Shown here one piece after another: positions 28,399 to 36,813 of a DNA stretch of 46,361 bases. Position 1 is the stretch's first letter. Every line of letters begins with the position of its first letter. The DNA is taken from NCBI GenBank assembly GCA_947258905.1, contig CAMYKF010000731.1, positions 1-46,361 of the forward strand, in the 5' to 3' direction. Below the pieces are notes generated by a model. It was not told the DNA's origin. It saw nothing but the letters and a program-made list of their open reading frames with translations, and ran no database searches. The translations under genes were made by a program, and so were the position numbers. The DNA is from an uncultured Pirellulaceae bacterium (GTDB taxonomy: Bacteria > Planctomycetota > Planctomycetia > Pirellulales > Pirellulaceae).

Positions 28399-28905
28399 AT
28401 GACTGATAATGCTGAAATTCAATTAACAGAGGACAAGCCTCGCGGCTTCATGTCGCTGGTTCTCTGGCTAATGGTTGTTTGCGTTGCGATTGGCGGCGGC
28501 TTTGCGACGCCGTTCCTCATCGATCACTTTCAGGCGAACGCTGAAGAAAGTGAATCCAGCGTAACTCCTCGCGACCAGGACGAACCTCCTGCGTTGGTCG
28601 AATTTGGCGAAGTTGTCGTCAATCTCAACGAGTCGCGACTGAATCGTTATCTACGCCTCAATATATCCTTGCTGGTCGACCAGTCCGCCAAGGACTCCGT
28701 TGAAACATCGGTGAAGGAAAATCAGCCGATTCTCAAGAGCTGGTTGCTCAGTTATCTGGCCGACAAGGGCATGGATGACATTCGCGGCGCCACGGGACAG
28801 AACCGGCTGCGACGAGAGATTCAAAGTCATTTCAATTCCGTCATGTACCCGGGCACGGAACCAAAGATCCGCAATGTGCTGTTTCAGGAATTCAACATTC
28901 AGTAA
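28399..28905 (+). CDS. fliL: flagellar basal body-associated protein FliL
   Basis: Single TM, VEFGEVVVNLNESRLNRYLRLNISLLVD; directly upstream of fliM. Confidence 0.88.
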   Translation: MTDNAEIQLTEDKPRGFMSLVLWLMVVCVAIGGGFATPFLIDHFQANAEESESSVTPRDQDEPPALVEFGEVVVNLNESRLNRYLRLNISLLVDQSAKDSVETSVKENQPILKSWLLSYLADKGMDDIRGATGQNRLRREIQSHFNSVMYPGTEPKIRNVLFQEFNIQ

Positions 28906-28928
28906 CACCGAAGTCCCCATGACAGGAA

Positions 28929-29837
28929 GTGACCACAGCCATGACGATGCCAACCACCTCCACGGTGGAAAAATTTGATTTCTCCAAACCGTCCCGGCTG
29001 TCGCCGGGCAATGCCGATCAGTGGCAGCACTGGCTGGATTTGTTTGCTACGGAATTTCGTGAGAAGTGGTATCAACTGGCCAGCGTGGAAACAGAATTGC
29101 AGATTGGTGACCAGGCGGCTCTGGTCTTTGAAGTAGTGCGGCAGCGGCTGCCTCGACCGGCGATTGCCTGGTGCTTCAGTATCGGAACGGACAAGGTGCC
29201 TACGCTGCTGGTGTTCGATCGGCCGTTGGCGCTGGGTCTGGTCATGCAACTGCTGGGCGAGCAGCAGCAGGAGTTGCCGGATGATCGGCCCCTGTCGGCC
29301 ATCGAGCATTCCCTGTGCGAAATGATGTTCCGCCGCATCGTGGACTCATTAAGCGAATCGTGGCCCCAGAAGGAACCGCTGGAGTTCGAGATGCAGGAGG
29401 TGGACCTGTTTCCCCATCGCAGCAGGATTTGGGAGCCGCGCAAAACGGTGTACACGTGCAACTTTGGATTCAACATCGGTGACGGTACAAGCATCTGCCA
29501 GTGGATCCTGCCTCAGGAAGAACTGGAGGGGGTGCTGGAGCAGCTCGATGTACCGCGTGTGGAGTTCAGCGAGGCCGGTCGACAGCGTATGGAACAGCGA
29601 GTCTTTGATGTGCCAGTGGAAGTGACGGTGGAACTCGGGCGGACCCAGGTGCCGGTGTCACGACTGGCGACGCTGGCAGCCGGCGACGTCCTGTTGTTCG
29701 AGCAACGAATCAACGAACCACTGCCGCTCGTAGTGGCAGGCCAAAAAAAATTCTACGGCTGGCTGGGACGCGCAGGCAACCGCCAGGCGTTCAAGGTAAC
29801 GGAAGTTTGCCAAAGTGATCGGGGAGTACGGGAATGA
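28929..29837 (+). CDS. fliM: flagellar motor switch protein FliM (divergent, N-terminally short)
   Basis: VEKFDFSKPSRLS...; C-terminal SpoA-like RVFDVPVEVTVELGRTQVPVSRLATLAAGDVLLFEQ; fliL-fliM-fliN order. Confidence 0.88.
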   Translation: MTTAMTMPTTSTVEKFDFSKPSRLSPGNADQWQHWLDLFATEFREKWYQLASVETELQIGDQAALVFEVVRQRLPRPAIAWCFSIGTDKVPTLLVFDRPLALGLVMQLLGEQQQELPDDRPLSAIEHSLCEMMFRRIVDSLSESWPQKEPLEFEMQEVDLFPHRSRIWEPRKTVYTCNFGFNIGDGTSICQWILPQEELEGVLEQLDVPRVEFSEAGRQRMEQRVFDVPVEVTVELGRTQVPVSRLATLAAGDVLLFEQRINEPLPLVVAGQKKFYGWLGRAGNRQAFKVTEVCQSDRGVRE

Positions 29838-30220
29838 GCGAAGATCGAATTCGTAAAGAATCTCATGAGGTCGCTGGCCAAAACCAGGATTCCGGAAGCG
29901 ATGCCGCTGTCGTCGAAACCAAAACACCCGAATTTGCGTCGGTCACAGACACGTCCAGACCGAATCCGGAAAAAACACTGAATCGGTTTCTGGATGTCGA
30001 AGTCACGATATCCGCAGAACTGGGACGCGTAACCATACCCATCGGAGATCTGGTGGAACTGGGGGAAGGATCGGTCGTGGAACTCAACCGCTCGATCTCA
30101 GCTCCTGTGGATCTCATGGCGCAAGGTCTGCGGGTGGCCACCGGTGAAGTGGTCGTGATTGATGATTGCTTTGCAATACGCATCAAATCCATCGAGTCTG
30201 TGGAGAACGGCAACCAGTAG
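29834..30220 (+). CDS. fliN: flagellar motor switch protein FliN
   Basis: FLDVEVTISAELGRVTIPIGDLVELGEGSVVELNRSISAPVDLMAQGLRVATGEVVVIDDCFAIRI. Confidence 0.95.
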   Translation: MSEDRIRKESHEVAGQNQDSGSDAAVVETKTPEFASVTDTSRPNPEKTLNRFLDVEVTISAELGRVTIPIGDLVELGEGSVVELNRSISAPVDLMAQGLRVATGEVVVIDDCFAIRIKSIESVENGNQ

Positions 30221-30269
30221 ACCAGCAACTTCGGACAATCAACTTCGCGAGCGAGGCACGCGGGAAACC

Positions 30270-30986
30270 ATGAAAATCAAGACTACGGCAGGCAAGCACA
30301 AGTTGCTTTGGCTCATCGGCGGAGCGCTACTCATCGGGGCAGCGTGGTTGCCGATCAATCCGGCCAACGCGCAGCAAAACGAACTCCGCCAGGTGTCGGG
30401 GCAATTGCAGCCGCAGGCGAACGCTCCTGCAGCCAGCGGCATTTTCGCCGCCCCACCGGCCGCCGCGTCGTCCCTGCACGCGCCGGTTGTGGAAGAGCAA
30501 GCCCGGCAGCCTGCATGGTTGCGGTCCGCGGAATCGGGTGCGCGCGAAATCAATGTGCCAGGTCTCATCAGCCAACTTGCCATGTCGACCATGCTGGTGC
30601 TGTGTTTGTGTGTGGCGGGTTTGGTGGTATTAAAGAAACTGCGAAATGGCACGCTGGCCACGGGAATCAAGTCAACCGCAACGTCCTCCGCAGATCTGGA
30701 AGTGGAAGCGACTTTAAAGCTTGGCAATGGCCATCTGCAAATCGTTCGAGCCGCTGATACACGCCTCGTCGTGGCCAGCGATGCGTCGGGAATCAAGTCG
30801 GTGCAGCCAATTGGCTCGCTGTTTGCCCAGGAGTTGCAGCGCGAGGAAGAACTAGCCAGCCGTCACAACGACCGTCCTGCCACCGGTGGGCGAACCGAAG
30901 AGGAATCCGGACGGTTTCCAGGATTTGTGAACATGCGTGGAATCAGGGGATTGCATCAGTTAGGGCCCTCGGGTCCGGCAATCTGA
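30270..30986 (+). CDS. fliO: FliO-like flagellar biosynthesis protein
   Basis: Single TM then LEVEATLKLGNGHLQIVRAADTRLVVASDASGIKSV; between fliN and fliP. Confidence 0.75.
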   Translation: MKIKTTAGKHKLLWLIGGALLIGAAWLPINPANAQQNELRQVSGQLQPQANAPAASGIFAAPPAAASSLHAPVVEEQARQPAWLRSAESGAREINVPGLISQLAMSTMLVLCLCVAGLVVLKKLRNGTLATGIKSTATSSADLEVEATLKLGNGHLQIVRAADTRLVVASDASGIKSVQPIGSLFAQELQREEELASRHNDRPATGGRTEEESGRFPGFVNMRGIRGLHQLGPSGPAI

Positions 30987-31004
30987 CCACGAAAGGAATC
31001 AATA

Positions 31005-31673
31005 TTGTTCGAGTCTGCAATACAAAGCGAAGGGTTTCAGGAACTGGCTGCGCCTATGCAACTGGCCATGTTTCTGGGCGGCATGGTGTTGCTGGCCGGT
31101 GCACTGGTTTCACTGACCGCCTTCACGCGGATCGTGATTGTGCTGTCGTTCGTCCGCCGCGCCCTGGCGACTCAGGAAATCCCGCCCAACCCCGTGATTA
31201 TTGGCCTGTCGCTGTTTCTCACATTGTTCGTCATGGGTCCGACCATCAATCAGGTTAACAACAATGCCATTACGCCATTGCTGGCCGGTGAAATTGAAAC
31301 CGCAGAAGCACTGCACAGGGCCAGTGGGGACTTGCGGATCTTCATGCTGGGACAAACACGCGATCGCGACATACAGCTGTTTCTGGATATCTCCAACCAG
31401 CCCGACATTGCGACCCCGGAAGACACACCCATGCGGATCCTGATTCCGGCATTTATCGTCAGCGAACTGAAAACGGCATTCATCATGGGGTTCTGCATCT
31501 ACGTCCCGTTTCTGCTGATCGATCTGGTGGTGTCCACGGTCTTGATGTCGCTCGGGATGATGATGATGCCGCCGATGATCGTTTCCACGCCTTGCAAGAT
31601 CATGCTGTTCGTGATGGTTGACGGCTGGCATTTGGTCGTGCTTTCGCTGGGCAACAGTTTTATTCCGCACTAG
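31005..31673 (+). CDS. fliP: flagellar export protein FliP
   Basis: SLTAFTRIVIVLSFVRRALATQEIPPNPVIIGLSLFLTLFVM; IPAFIVSELKTAFIMGFCIYVPFLLIDLVVSTVLMSLGMMMMPP; TTG start. Confidence 0.97.
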   Translation: MFESAIQSEGFQELAAPMQLAMFLGGMVLLAGALVSLTAFTRIVIVLSFVRRALATQEIPPNPVIIGLSLFLTLFVMGPTINQVNNNAITPLLAGEIETAEALHRASGDLRIFMLGQTRDRDIQLFLDISNQPDIATPEDTPMRILIPAFIVSELKTAFIMGFCIYVPFLLIDLVVSTVLMSLGMMMMPPMIVSTPCKIMLFVMVDGWHLVVLSLGNSFIPH

Positions 31674-31699
31674 TTTGGCCCTCCCCTGCAACATTCGAC

Positions 31700-33847
31700 A
31701 TGAGTAACCAGCTGTTAACGACTGATTCGAATAGCGCGTTTGCGCGGCGAAGCGACACGATGCTGTCGGTCGCCTTGCTGGCGGTTATTGTGGTGTTGCT
31801 GGTGCCGCTGCCATCGATGGTGCTGGACATGCTGCTGGCATTCAACCTGTCATTGTCCATCCTGCTGCTGCTGATCACGCTAGGCGCGCGACAGCCCCTG
31901 GAAGTCTCCATTTTTCCTTCTCTGCTGTTGTTGCTGACGCTGTACCGCTTGTCGCTGAACGTGGCCACAACGCGTTTGATTTTGCTCAATGGCGATGCCG
32001 GCAAGATCGTGTCGACCTTTGGCGGATTCGTCGTCGGCGGCAGCCTCACTGTGGGGATCGTAATCTTCCTGATTCTGGTCATTATCCAGTTCATTGTGAT
32101 CACCAAGGGAGCCAGCCGGATTTCGGAAGTCAACGCGCGATTTGTGCTGGATGCCATGCCGGGCAAGCAAATGGCCATCGACGCCGAACTGAATTCGGGC
32201 GCGATTGACGAGCAAGAAGCGAAGGAGAAACGCAATTTGTTGACGCGCGAGGCCGAGTTTTTCGGAGCCATGGACGGTGCCGGAAAATACGTGCGTGGAG
32301 ATGCTATTGCCGGCCTGATCATTACGTTCGTCAATATTCTGGGCGGCATTATCTTTGGCATGGGCAGCGGATTGTCCTTTGCCGAGGCCGTCCAGTTGTA
32401 TACGACGTTGACAATCGGTGATGGCCTGATTTCGCAAATCCCCGCGCTGATCATCGCCACCACGGCAGGTATTCTCGTGACCAAGGCATCCAGCGGGACC
32501 AGTATCGGTCACGAGCTGGGGCTGCAACTGCTGGCGCGTCGACAACCGCTGATCGTGGGCGCAGTGATTATGTTTGCAGTTTCCCTTACTCCCGGATTGC
32601 CCAAGCTGCCGTTTATTGTTCTCGGTATTGCCCTGGTGGTTTACGCACGACGCATGCCTGCCCCGGTACACACAGCAAGCGACACGGGGCCTGACAGCAA
32701 AGAGCCTCCCAAACCATCGCCCGAAGAAGCGGGGCTGGAACAATTCGTCAACACGGATCGTGTGGGCCTGGAAATCGGCGCGGCGATTATTCCGCATACC
32801 ACAGCGGGTGGCATCAATTCGTTGCCAGACAGAATTTCCTCGATGCGGCGTGATCTGACTCGCAAATTCGGCATGTGGATTCCGGTCGTTCGCTTGCGTG
32901 ACAGTTTGAGCCTCGATTCACAGGCCTATCGTGTCATGATCAACGGACGAGAAGTCGGCCGGGGCGAAATCAACCCCGGCCAGTTCATGGCTATCGATTC
33001 GGGCACAACCACACTGGAACTGGAGGGCCAACCAACCACCGAGCCGGCCTTTGGCCTGAAGGCCCTGTGGATTCCGGCAGCATCCCGTCAGCGGGCCGAA
33101 CTGGGTGGTTACACGGTCGTGGACGCACTGACCGTTCTGGTTACCCACCTCGGCGAGCTATTGAGGCGGCATGCCGATGAACTGTTGAGCCGGGAAGACA
33201 TGCAAAAGATGCTGAACAAACTGCGCGATACGGCTCCTACCGTCGTGGATGAACTCAAGCCGGAAGTCGTGCGGGCCGCGGTATTGCGACGCGTGCTGAC
33301 CAACCTTTTGTCGGAAAGGGTTCCCATTGCCTCACTGGAGCTGATTCTTGAGTCGGTCGTTCATCATGGCGCGTCGTGCAAGGAACCGGATGTCCTGACG
33401 GATCGTGTGCGGGAAGACATTGGTCAGGTGATCTGCGAAAGATTTCGCACTGCCCAGGGACACGTGCGAGTGATCGTCATCGATCCGCATCTCGAACAAC
33501 GTTTGCGGGCTCACCTTGTCGAGGGCCGACTGGTGTTGTCCGCGGGCGTGATGGAACTGTTGGTCAGCGAACTGAAGAAGCTGTGGGAGCCCATGCTGCT
33601 CAAAGGCGAGGACGTTGCGGTGTTGACCGATGGCAGCTTGCGTCGACCCTTGCGTCGCCTGATTGAGCGAGCCATTCCTGAACTGGCCTGCATTTCCTAC
33701 GCGGAGATACCCAGCGACCTGATGATTGAACCATTATCCATTGTGAGAGTTGATTCTGTCTTTGCCGACGGAGGCGTTGCCGAAACGGGGTCGATGGAAC
33801 CGGCGGAAATGACCCGTAACACCACCCCTTTGACTTCAGCAGCGTAG
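31700..33847 (+). CDS. flhA: flagellar export protein FlhA
   Basis: LLAFNLSLSILLLLITLGARQPLEVSIFPSLLLLLTLYRLSLNVATTRLIL; FVLDAMPGKQMAIDAELNSG. Confidence 0.98.
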   Translation: MSNQLLTTDSNSAFARRSDTMLSVALLAVIVVLLVPLPSMVLDMLLAFNLSLSILLLLITLGARQPLEVSIFPSLLLLLTLYRLSLNVATTRLILLNGDAGKIVSTFGGFVVGGSLTVGIVIFLILVIIQFIVITKGASRISEVNARFVLDAMPGKQMAIDAELNSGAIDEQEAKEKRNLLTREAEFFGAMDGAGKYVRGDAIAGLIITFVNILGGIIFGMGSGLSFAEAVQLYTTLTIGDGLISQIPALIIATTAGILVTKASSGTSIGHELGLQLLARRQPLIVGAVIMFAVSLTPGLPKLPFIVLGIALVVYARRMPAPVHTASDTGPDSKEPPKPSPEEAGLEQFVNTDRVGLEIGAAIIPHTTAGGINSLPDRISSMRRDLTRKFGMWIPVVRLRDSLSLDSQAYRVMINGREVGRGEINPGQFMAIDSGTTTLELEGQPTTEPAFGLKALWIPAASRQRAELGGYTVVDALTVLVTHLGELLRRHADELLSREDMQKMLNKLRDTAPTVVDELKPEVVRAAVLRRVLTNLLSERVPIASLELILESVVHHGASCKEPDVLTDRVREDIGQVICERFRTAQGHVRVIVIDPHLEQRLRAHLVEGRLVLSAGVMELLVSELKKLWEPMLLKGEDVAVLTDGSLRRPLRRLIERAIPELACISYAEIPSDLMIEPLSIVRVDSVFADGGVAETGSMEPAEMTRNTTPLTSAA

Positions 33848-33859
33848 GAGGTGTGAGCC

Positions 33860-34051
33860 ATGTCAAAGAAACAACAACCCATTCCAGTCGTGCGTATCGT
33901 TGTCCTTTTGTCACTGTCATCCCTGACGCTGTTGGGAGTAGCGACAGGGCTGTCGCCGGCAGTCATTCTGGCACGAGTCAGCATTGGCACGGGACTGATC
34001 GTGCTGGTGACCCTGATCAGCCTGAAGCTGTTCGGACTGATCGCCATGTAG
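33860..34051 (+). CDS. small membrane protein, 63 aa, two predicted TM segments
   Basis: MSKKQQPIPVVRIVVLLSLSSLTLLGVATGLSPAVILARVSIGTGLIVLVTLISLKLFGLIAM; GGAGGTG upstream; between flhA and fliA. Confidence 0.65.
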   Translation: MSKKQQPIPVVRIVVLLSLSSLTLLGVATGLSPAVILARVSIGTGLIVLVTLISLKLFGLIAM

Positions 34052-34109
34052 TGGACAGGACAACAGGAAACCACGTCAGGAAGACAGTTTTACAAGGATG
34101 TAAATCGCA

Positions 34110-34814
34110 ATGGACTCCGCTACCAACGTCTACCGCGATGCCGCGAAAAAACAAAAACGCGACAAGCTGGTGCTGGACCATTTGGAATATGTCCGCCAGA
34201 TCTGCGGCACTCTGGCCAAACGACTGCCGGACATTGTCGATCTGCCGAACCTGCAGTCGGCAGGCACTGTGGGTCTGATCGAGGCGGCACAAAGTTTTGA
34301 TGAATCGCGGGGTGTGGCCTTCAAAACGTTTTCCTACCCGCGAATCCGCGGCGCCATTATTGATGAAATCCGACGCAACTCGCCTCTTTCCCAGCGGATC
34401 ATGACGGCTGTCAGCAAGGTGCGCACAGCCATCGAGAACATGGAGCCACCGGCAACGCCCGAGTCGATTTCCGAAGCCACCGGTTTGGGCGTTGAGGAGG
34501 TTGAGGAGTGCCTGGCTGCCATGCGGATCGCCAACCCGCAAAGCTGGGAAGAGTCAGGCAAAATGCCCGGAAAAACCATCCACCCCGAAACGAGGCTGGA
34601 GCATGAAGAGCAAAAACAGTTGCTGGCAGACGCGATTGAACAACTGCCGAAACGCGATCGAAGTGTGGTGCAGATGTACTACCAGGAAGAACTCAGGCTA
34701 AAGGAAATCGGCGTGATTCTGGGTATATCGGAATCGCGCGTCTCGCGGGTGCTGGCGCGGGCAGAGTTGCAGTTGCGCGAATGTATTCGCCGGAGAGAGA
34801 ACCCGACAGCGTAA
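34110..34814 (+). CDS. fliA: flagellar sigma factor FliA (sigma-28)
   Basis: LPDIVDLPNLQSAGTVGLIEAAQSFDESRGVAFKTFSYPRIRGAIIDEIRR; sigma-4 RDRSVVQMYYQEELRLKEIGVILGISESRVSRVLARA. Confidence 0.96.
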   Translation: MDSATNVYRDAAKKQKRDKLVLDHLEYVRQICGTLAKRLPDIVDLPNLQSAGTVGLIEAAQSFDESRGVAFKTFSYPRIRGAIIDEIRRNSPLSQRIMTAVSKVRTAIENMEPPATPESISEATGLGVEEVEECLAAMRIANPQSWEESGKMPGKTIHPETRLEHEEQKQLLADAIEQLPKRDRSVVQMYYQEELRLKEIGVILGISESRVSRVLARAELQLRECIRRRENPTA

Positions 34815-34859
34815 AAGAATCAGACACACATGGTTAGTTGAAACAAGGAGGTGGAAACC

Positions 34860-35069
34860 ATGTCCGGTTCCATCAAGAAGCAAGGCAACCCGGTCATCTC
34901 GGCTTCCCAAACAGCCGATCACGGCTCGTCCGCCACCATACCCTGCGGGTTGGACCAGGGGACGGGCGGAAACTCAATTGAAGTCGTGCGTGAAGGGGAT
35001 GTGGTTCGCGAGATCCATGTGCATTGCGGTTGCGGCGAAAAAACGAAAGTGATTTGCAGCTATGAATAA
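34860..35069 (+). CDS. small CxC-containing protein in the fliA operon
   Basis: MSGSIKKQGN...NSIEVVREGDVVREIHVHCGCGEKTKVICSYE; AAGGAGG RBS; overlaps next start by 8 bp. Confidence 0.7.
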   Translation: MSGSIKKQGNPVISASQTADHGSSATIPCGLDQGTGGNSIEVVREGDVVREIHVHCGCGEKTKVICSYE

Positions 35070-36072
35070 AACGAGTGGTCAGTCAGAACTTCGGCGGCGC
35101 ACCGGGGGCGCATGTCTGCCGTGTAAAAACCGAATGGGGATCTCTCCTGTTTTCAGGAGCGCCATGCTTGCCGTTTATTCCGGTGTTCTGGTGTTGTTTG
35201 CCGGGTGTCAAATGCCCTGGCTGCCCCGGACGGGTAATGCACCTGCCATGATGAACTCCGGCGGTCGTATGGTTTCTTCGCGTACGGCGGGTAGCCAATT
35301 CGAGCCGGTTTCCAGTCACCCGCAGCGGGCTGTCGCCGATGTCCGGCCGATGGATCCAATGCCGAACGGAATGCACTACGCAAACCATCATGCTCCCCCT
35401 GCCGCTTATGGCCCCACATCGCAACAGACGGCCTGGCAGCAAGAGTTGCCGCCCCGCCCCGCTGAACCATACGGCGTCAACTACCCGGCACAGCACGGCC
35501 ATTATCCCGCCGTGGAGCAGATTCCTGCCCCCCTGGGCGCGGCTCAGGACGGCAGCATGCTGCGGGGCAGAATGGCCAGACCTGCTGCACCGTTTTACGC
35601 CGATGAATTCACCCGCGTACTGCCGCAATCCGCCACCGAACGAGTGATTGAATTGAGCAGTGACGTAGCCCGGTTGCAAGAGGATCTGGGGGAAGTGCGG
35701 GAAGTCCTAGAGCGTCTCAAGACAGACAACAGCGAATTGAGGCAAATGCGTCAGCAACAGGACCTGAGGCTTTCCAGCCTCGAAGAGGAACTGGCGACTT
35801 CGCAGCAAAACGAAGCCGCAACACGTTCCCGTTTCGAGATGCTGGTTCAGCGGATTGAACTATTTAATGATCGCCGACAACGACAGATTACCGATCTGCA
35901 CACAATTATCGATCAACTGGAAGACCATTTGAGTCAGGGAGATGAATCCCCGCAGGTCAATGACTCGCCACCACCCGGGCAGCCCGTTCCTGAACAGACG
36001 CAAACCCGTTCCAATCCCTACCGCAATTCACCTGGAGGCCTTCATGTGCACTTGCGAAGTGCCAGCCGTTAG
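35062..36072 (+). CDS. putative lipoprotein with C-terminal coiled coil
   Basis: YSGVLVLFAGC lipobox-like; Pro-rich linker; coiled coil LSSDVARLQEDLGEVREVLERLKTDNSELRQMRQQQDLRLSSLEEEL. Confidence 0.8.
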   Translation: MNKTSGQSELRRRTGGACLPCKNRMGISPVFRSAMLAVYSGVLVLFAGCQMPWLPRTGNAPAMMNSGGRMVSSRTAGSQFEPVSSHPQRAVADVRPMDPMPNGMHYANHHAPPAAYGPTSQQTAWQQELPPRPAEPYGVNYPAQHGHYPAVEQIPAPLGAAQDGSMLRGRMARPAAPFYADEFTRVLPQSATERVIELSSDVARLQEDLGEVREVLERLKTDNSELRQMRQQQDLRLSSLEEELATSQQNEAATRSRFEMLVQRIELFNDRRQRQITDLHTIIDQLEDHLSQGDESPQVNDSPPPGQPVPEQTQTRSNPYRNSPGGLHVHLRSASR

Positions 36073-36790
36073 TACCCATCCGGCCAAAACGGTTGATCAG
36101 CTTGCGGAGACGCCACCAACGCTGGTCAGGATCGTGAGGTGTTGCTGGTTGGCCTGGATAAGTCTGTCACTGTTTTCAGGTTGTCAACCTGTGACACCCC
36201 TTGTGGCACAACCGCCAGCGGTCCATCTCGAAGTGCATGCGCCGCTGTTGATTCAGCGTACTCGCAGAATTGCGGCAATGTGTTTTGAAAACAACACCCG
36301 ATTTCGCGATATTGGCCATGCCGCGCCGCTGGAACTGGCGTCGGCCATGCGGAGACAAGGCTGTTGTGAACTGGTGAATATGAACCACGTCTCAAACGCT
36401 CCGTGTCCGATGGACGCGGTATTGCGGGCCGAGTATCCGATCGCAACGCTGGCCGGGGCATGGCGTCACCTGCATGCCGATGCGGTGATGTTTTCCCGCA
36501 TCAATGAATTCAGTCCCTACCCTCCCCTGTCACTGGGGATCACGATCCGTGTTGTGGATGCGGCAGACGCCGTGCTGATCGGCGCTTTGGATCAACATTG
36601 GACATTGGCCGACCCGCAAGTACTGGCGGCGTATGAGGTCTATTTGCACGAGCGCTTTCCACACTGCCGTCATCCGGAAGTGTACTTGTCCAGTCCGCTC
36701 GTTTTCACCCAGTTCGTCATGCTTCAGGTAGCCAGCGAATGGTGTCGTGCGCGCGGACGAGCGTCGCTGCCGCCAGGTGCCGGCCGATAG
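36044..36790 (+). CDS. putative lipoprotein, LpoB/CsgG/FlgT-like fold suggested
   Basis: SLFSGC lipobox-like; RIAAMCFENNTRFRDIGHAAPLELASAMRRQGCCELVNMN...TIRVVDAADAVLIGALDQHW; overlaps preceding gene. Confidence 0.65.
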   Translation: MCTCEVPAVSTHPAKTVDQLAETPPTLVRIVRCCWLAWISLSLFSGCQPVTPLVAQPPAVHLEVHAPLLIQRTRRIAAMCFENNTRFRDIGHAAPLELASAMRRQGCCELVNMNHVSNAPCPMDAVLRAEYPIATLAGAWRHLHADAVMFSRINEFSPYPPLSLGITIRVVDAADAVLIGALDQHWTLADPQVLAAYEVYLHERFPHCRHPEVYLSSPLVFTQFVMLQVASEWCRARGRASLPPGAGR

Positions 36791-36813
36791 GCGTGACGGC
36801 GCAACCGATCTTG

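Noticed and set aside
31660-32797. Minus-strand ORFs of 274 and 305 aa over flhA
   Set aside because: Antisense to the unmistakable flhA; Ser/Arg/His-rich shadow sequence.
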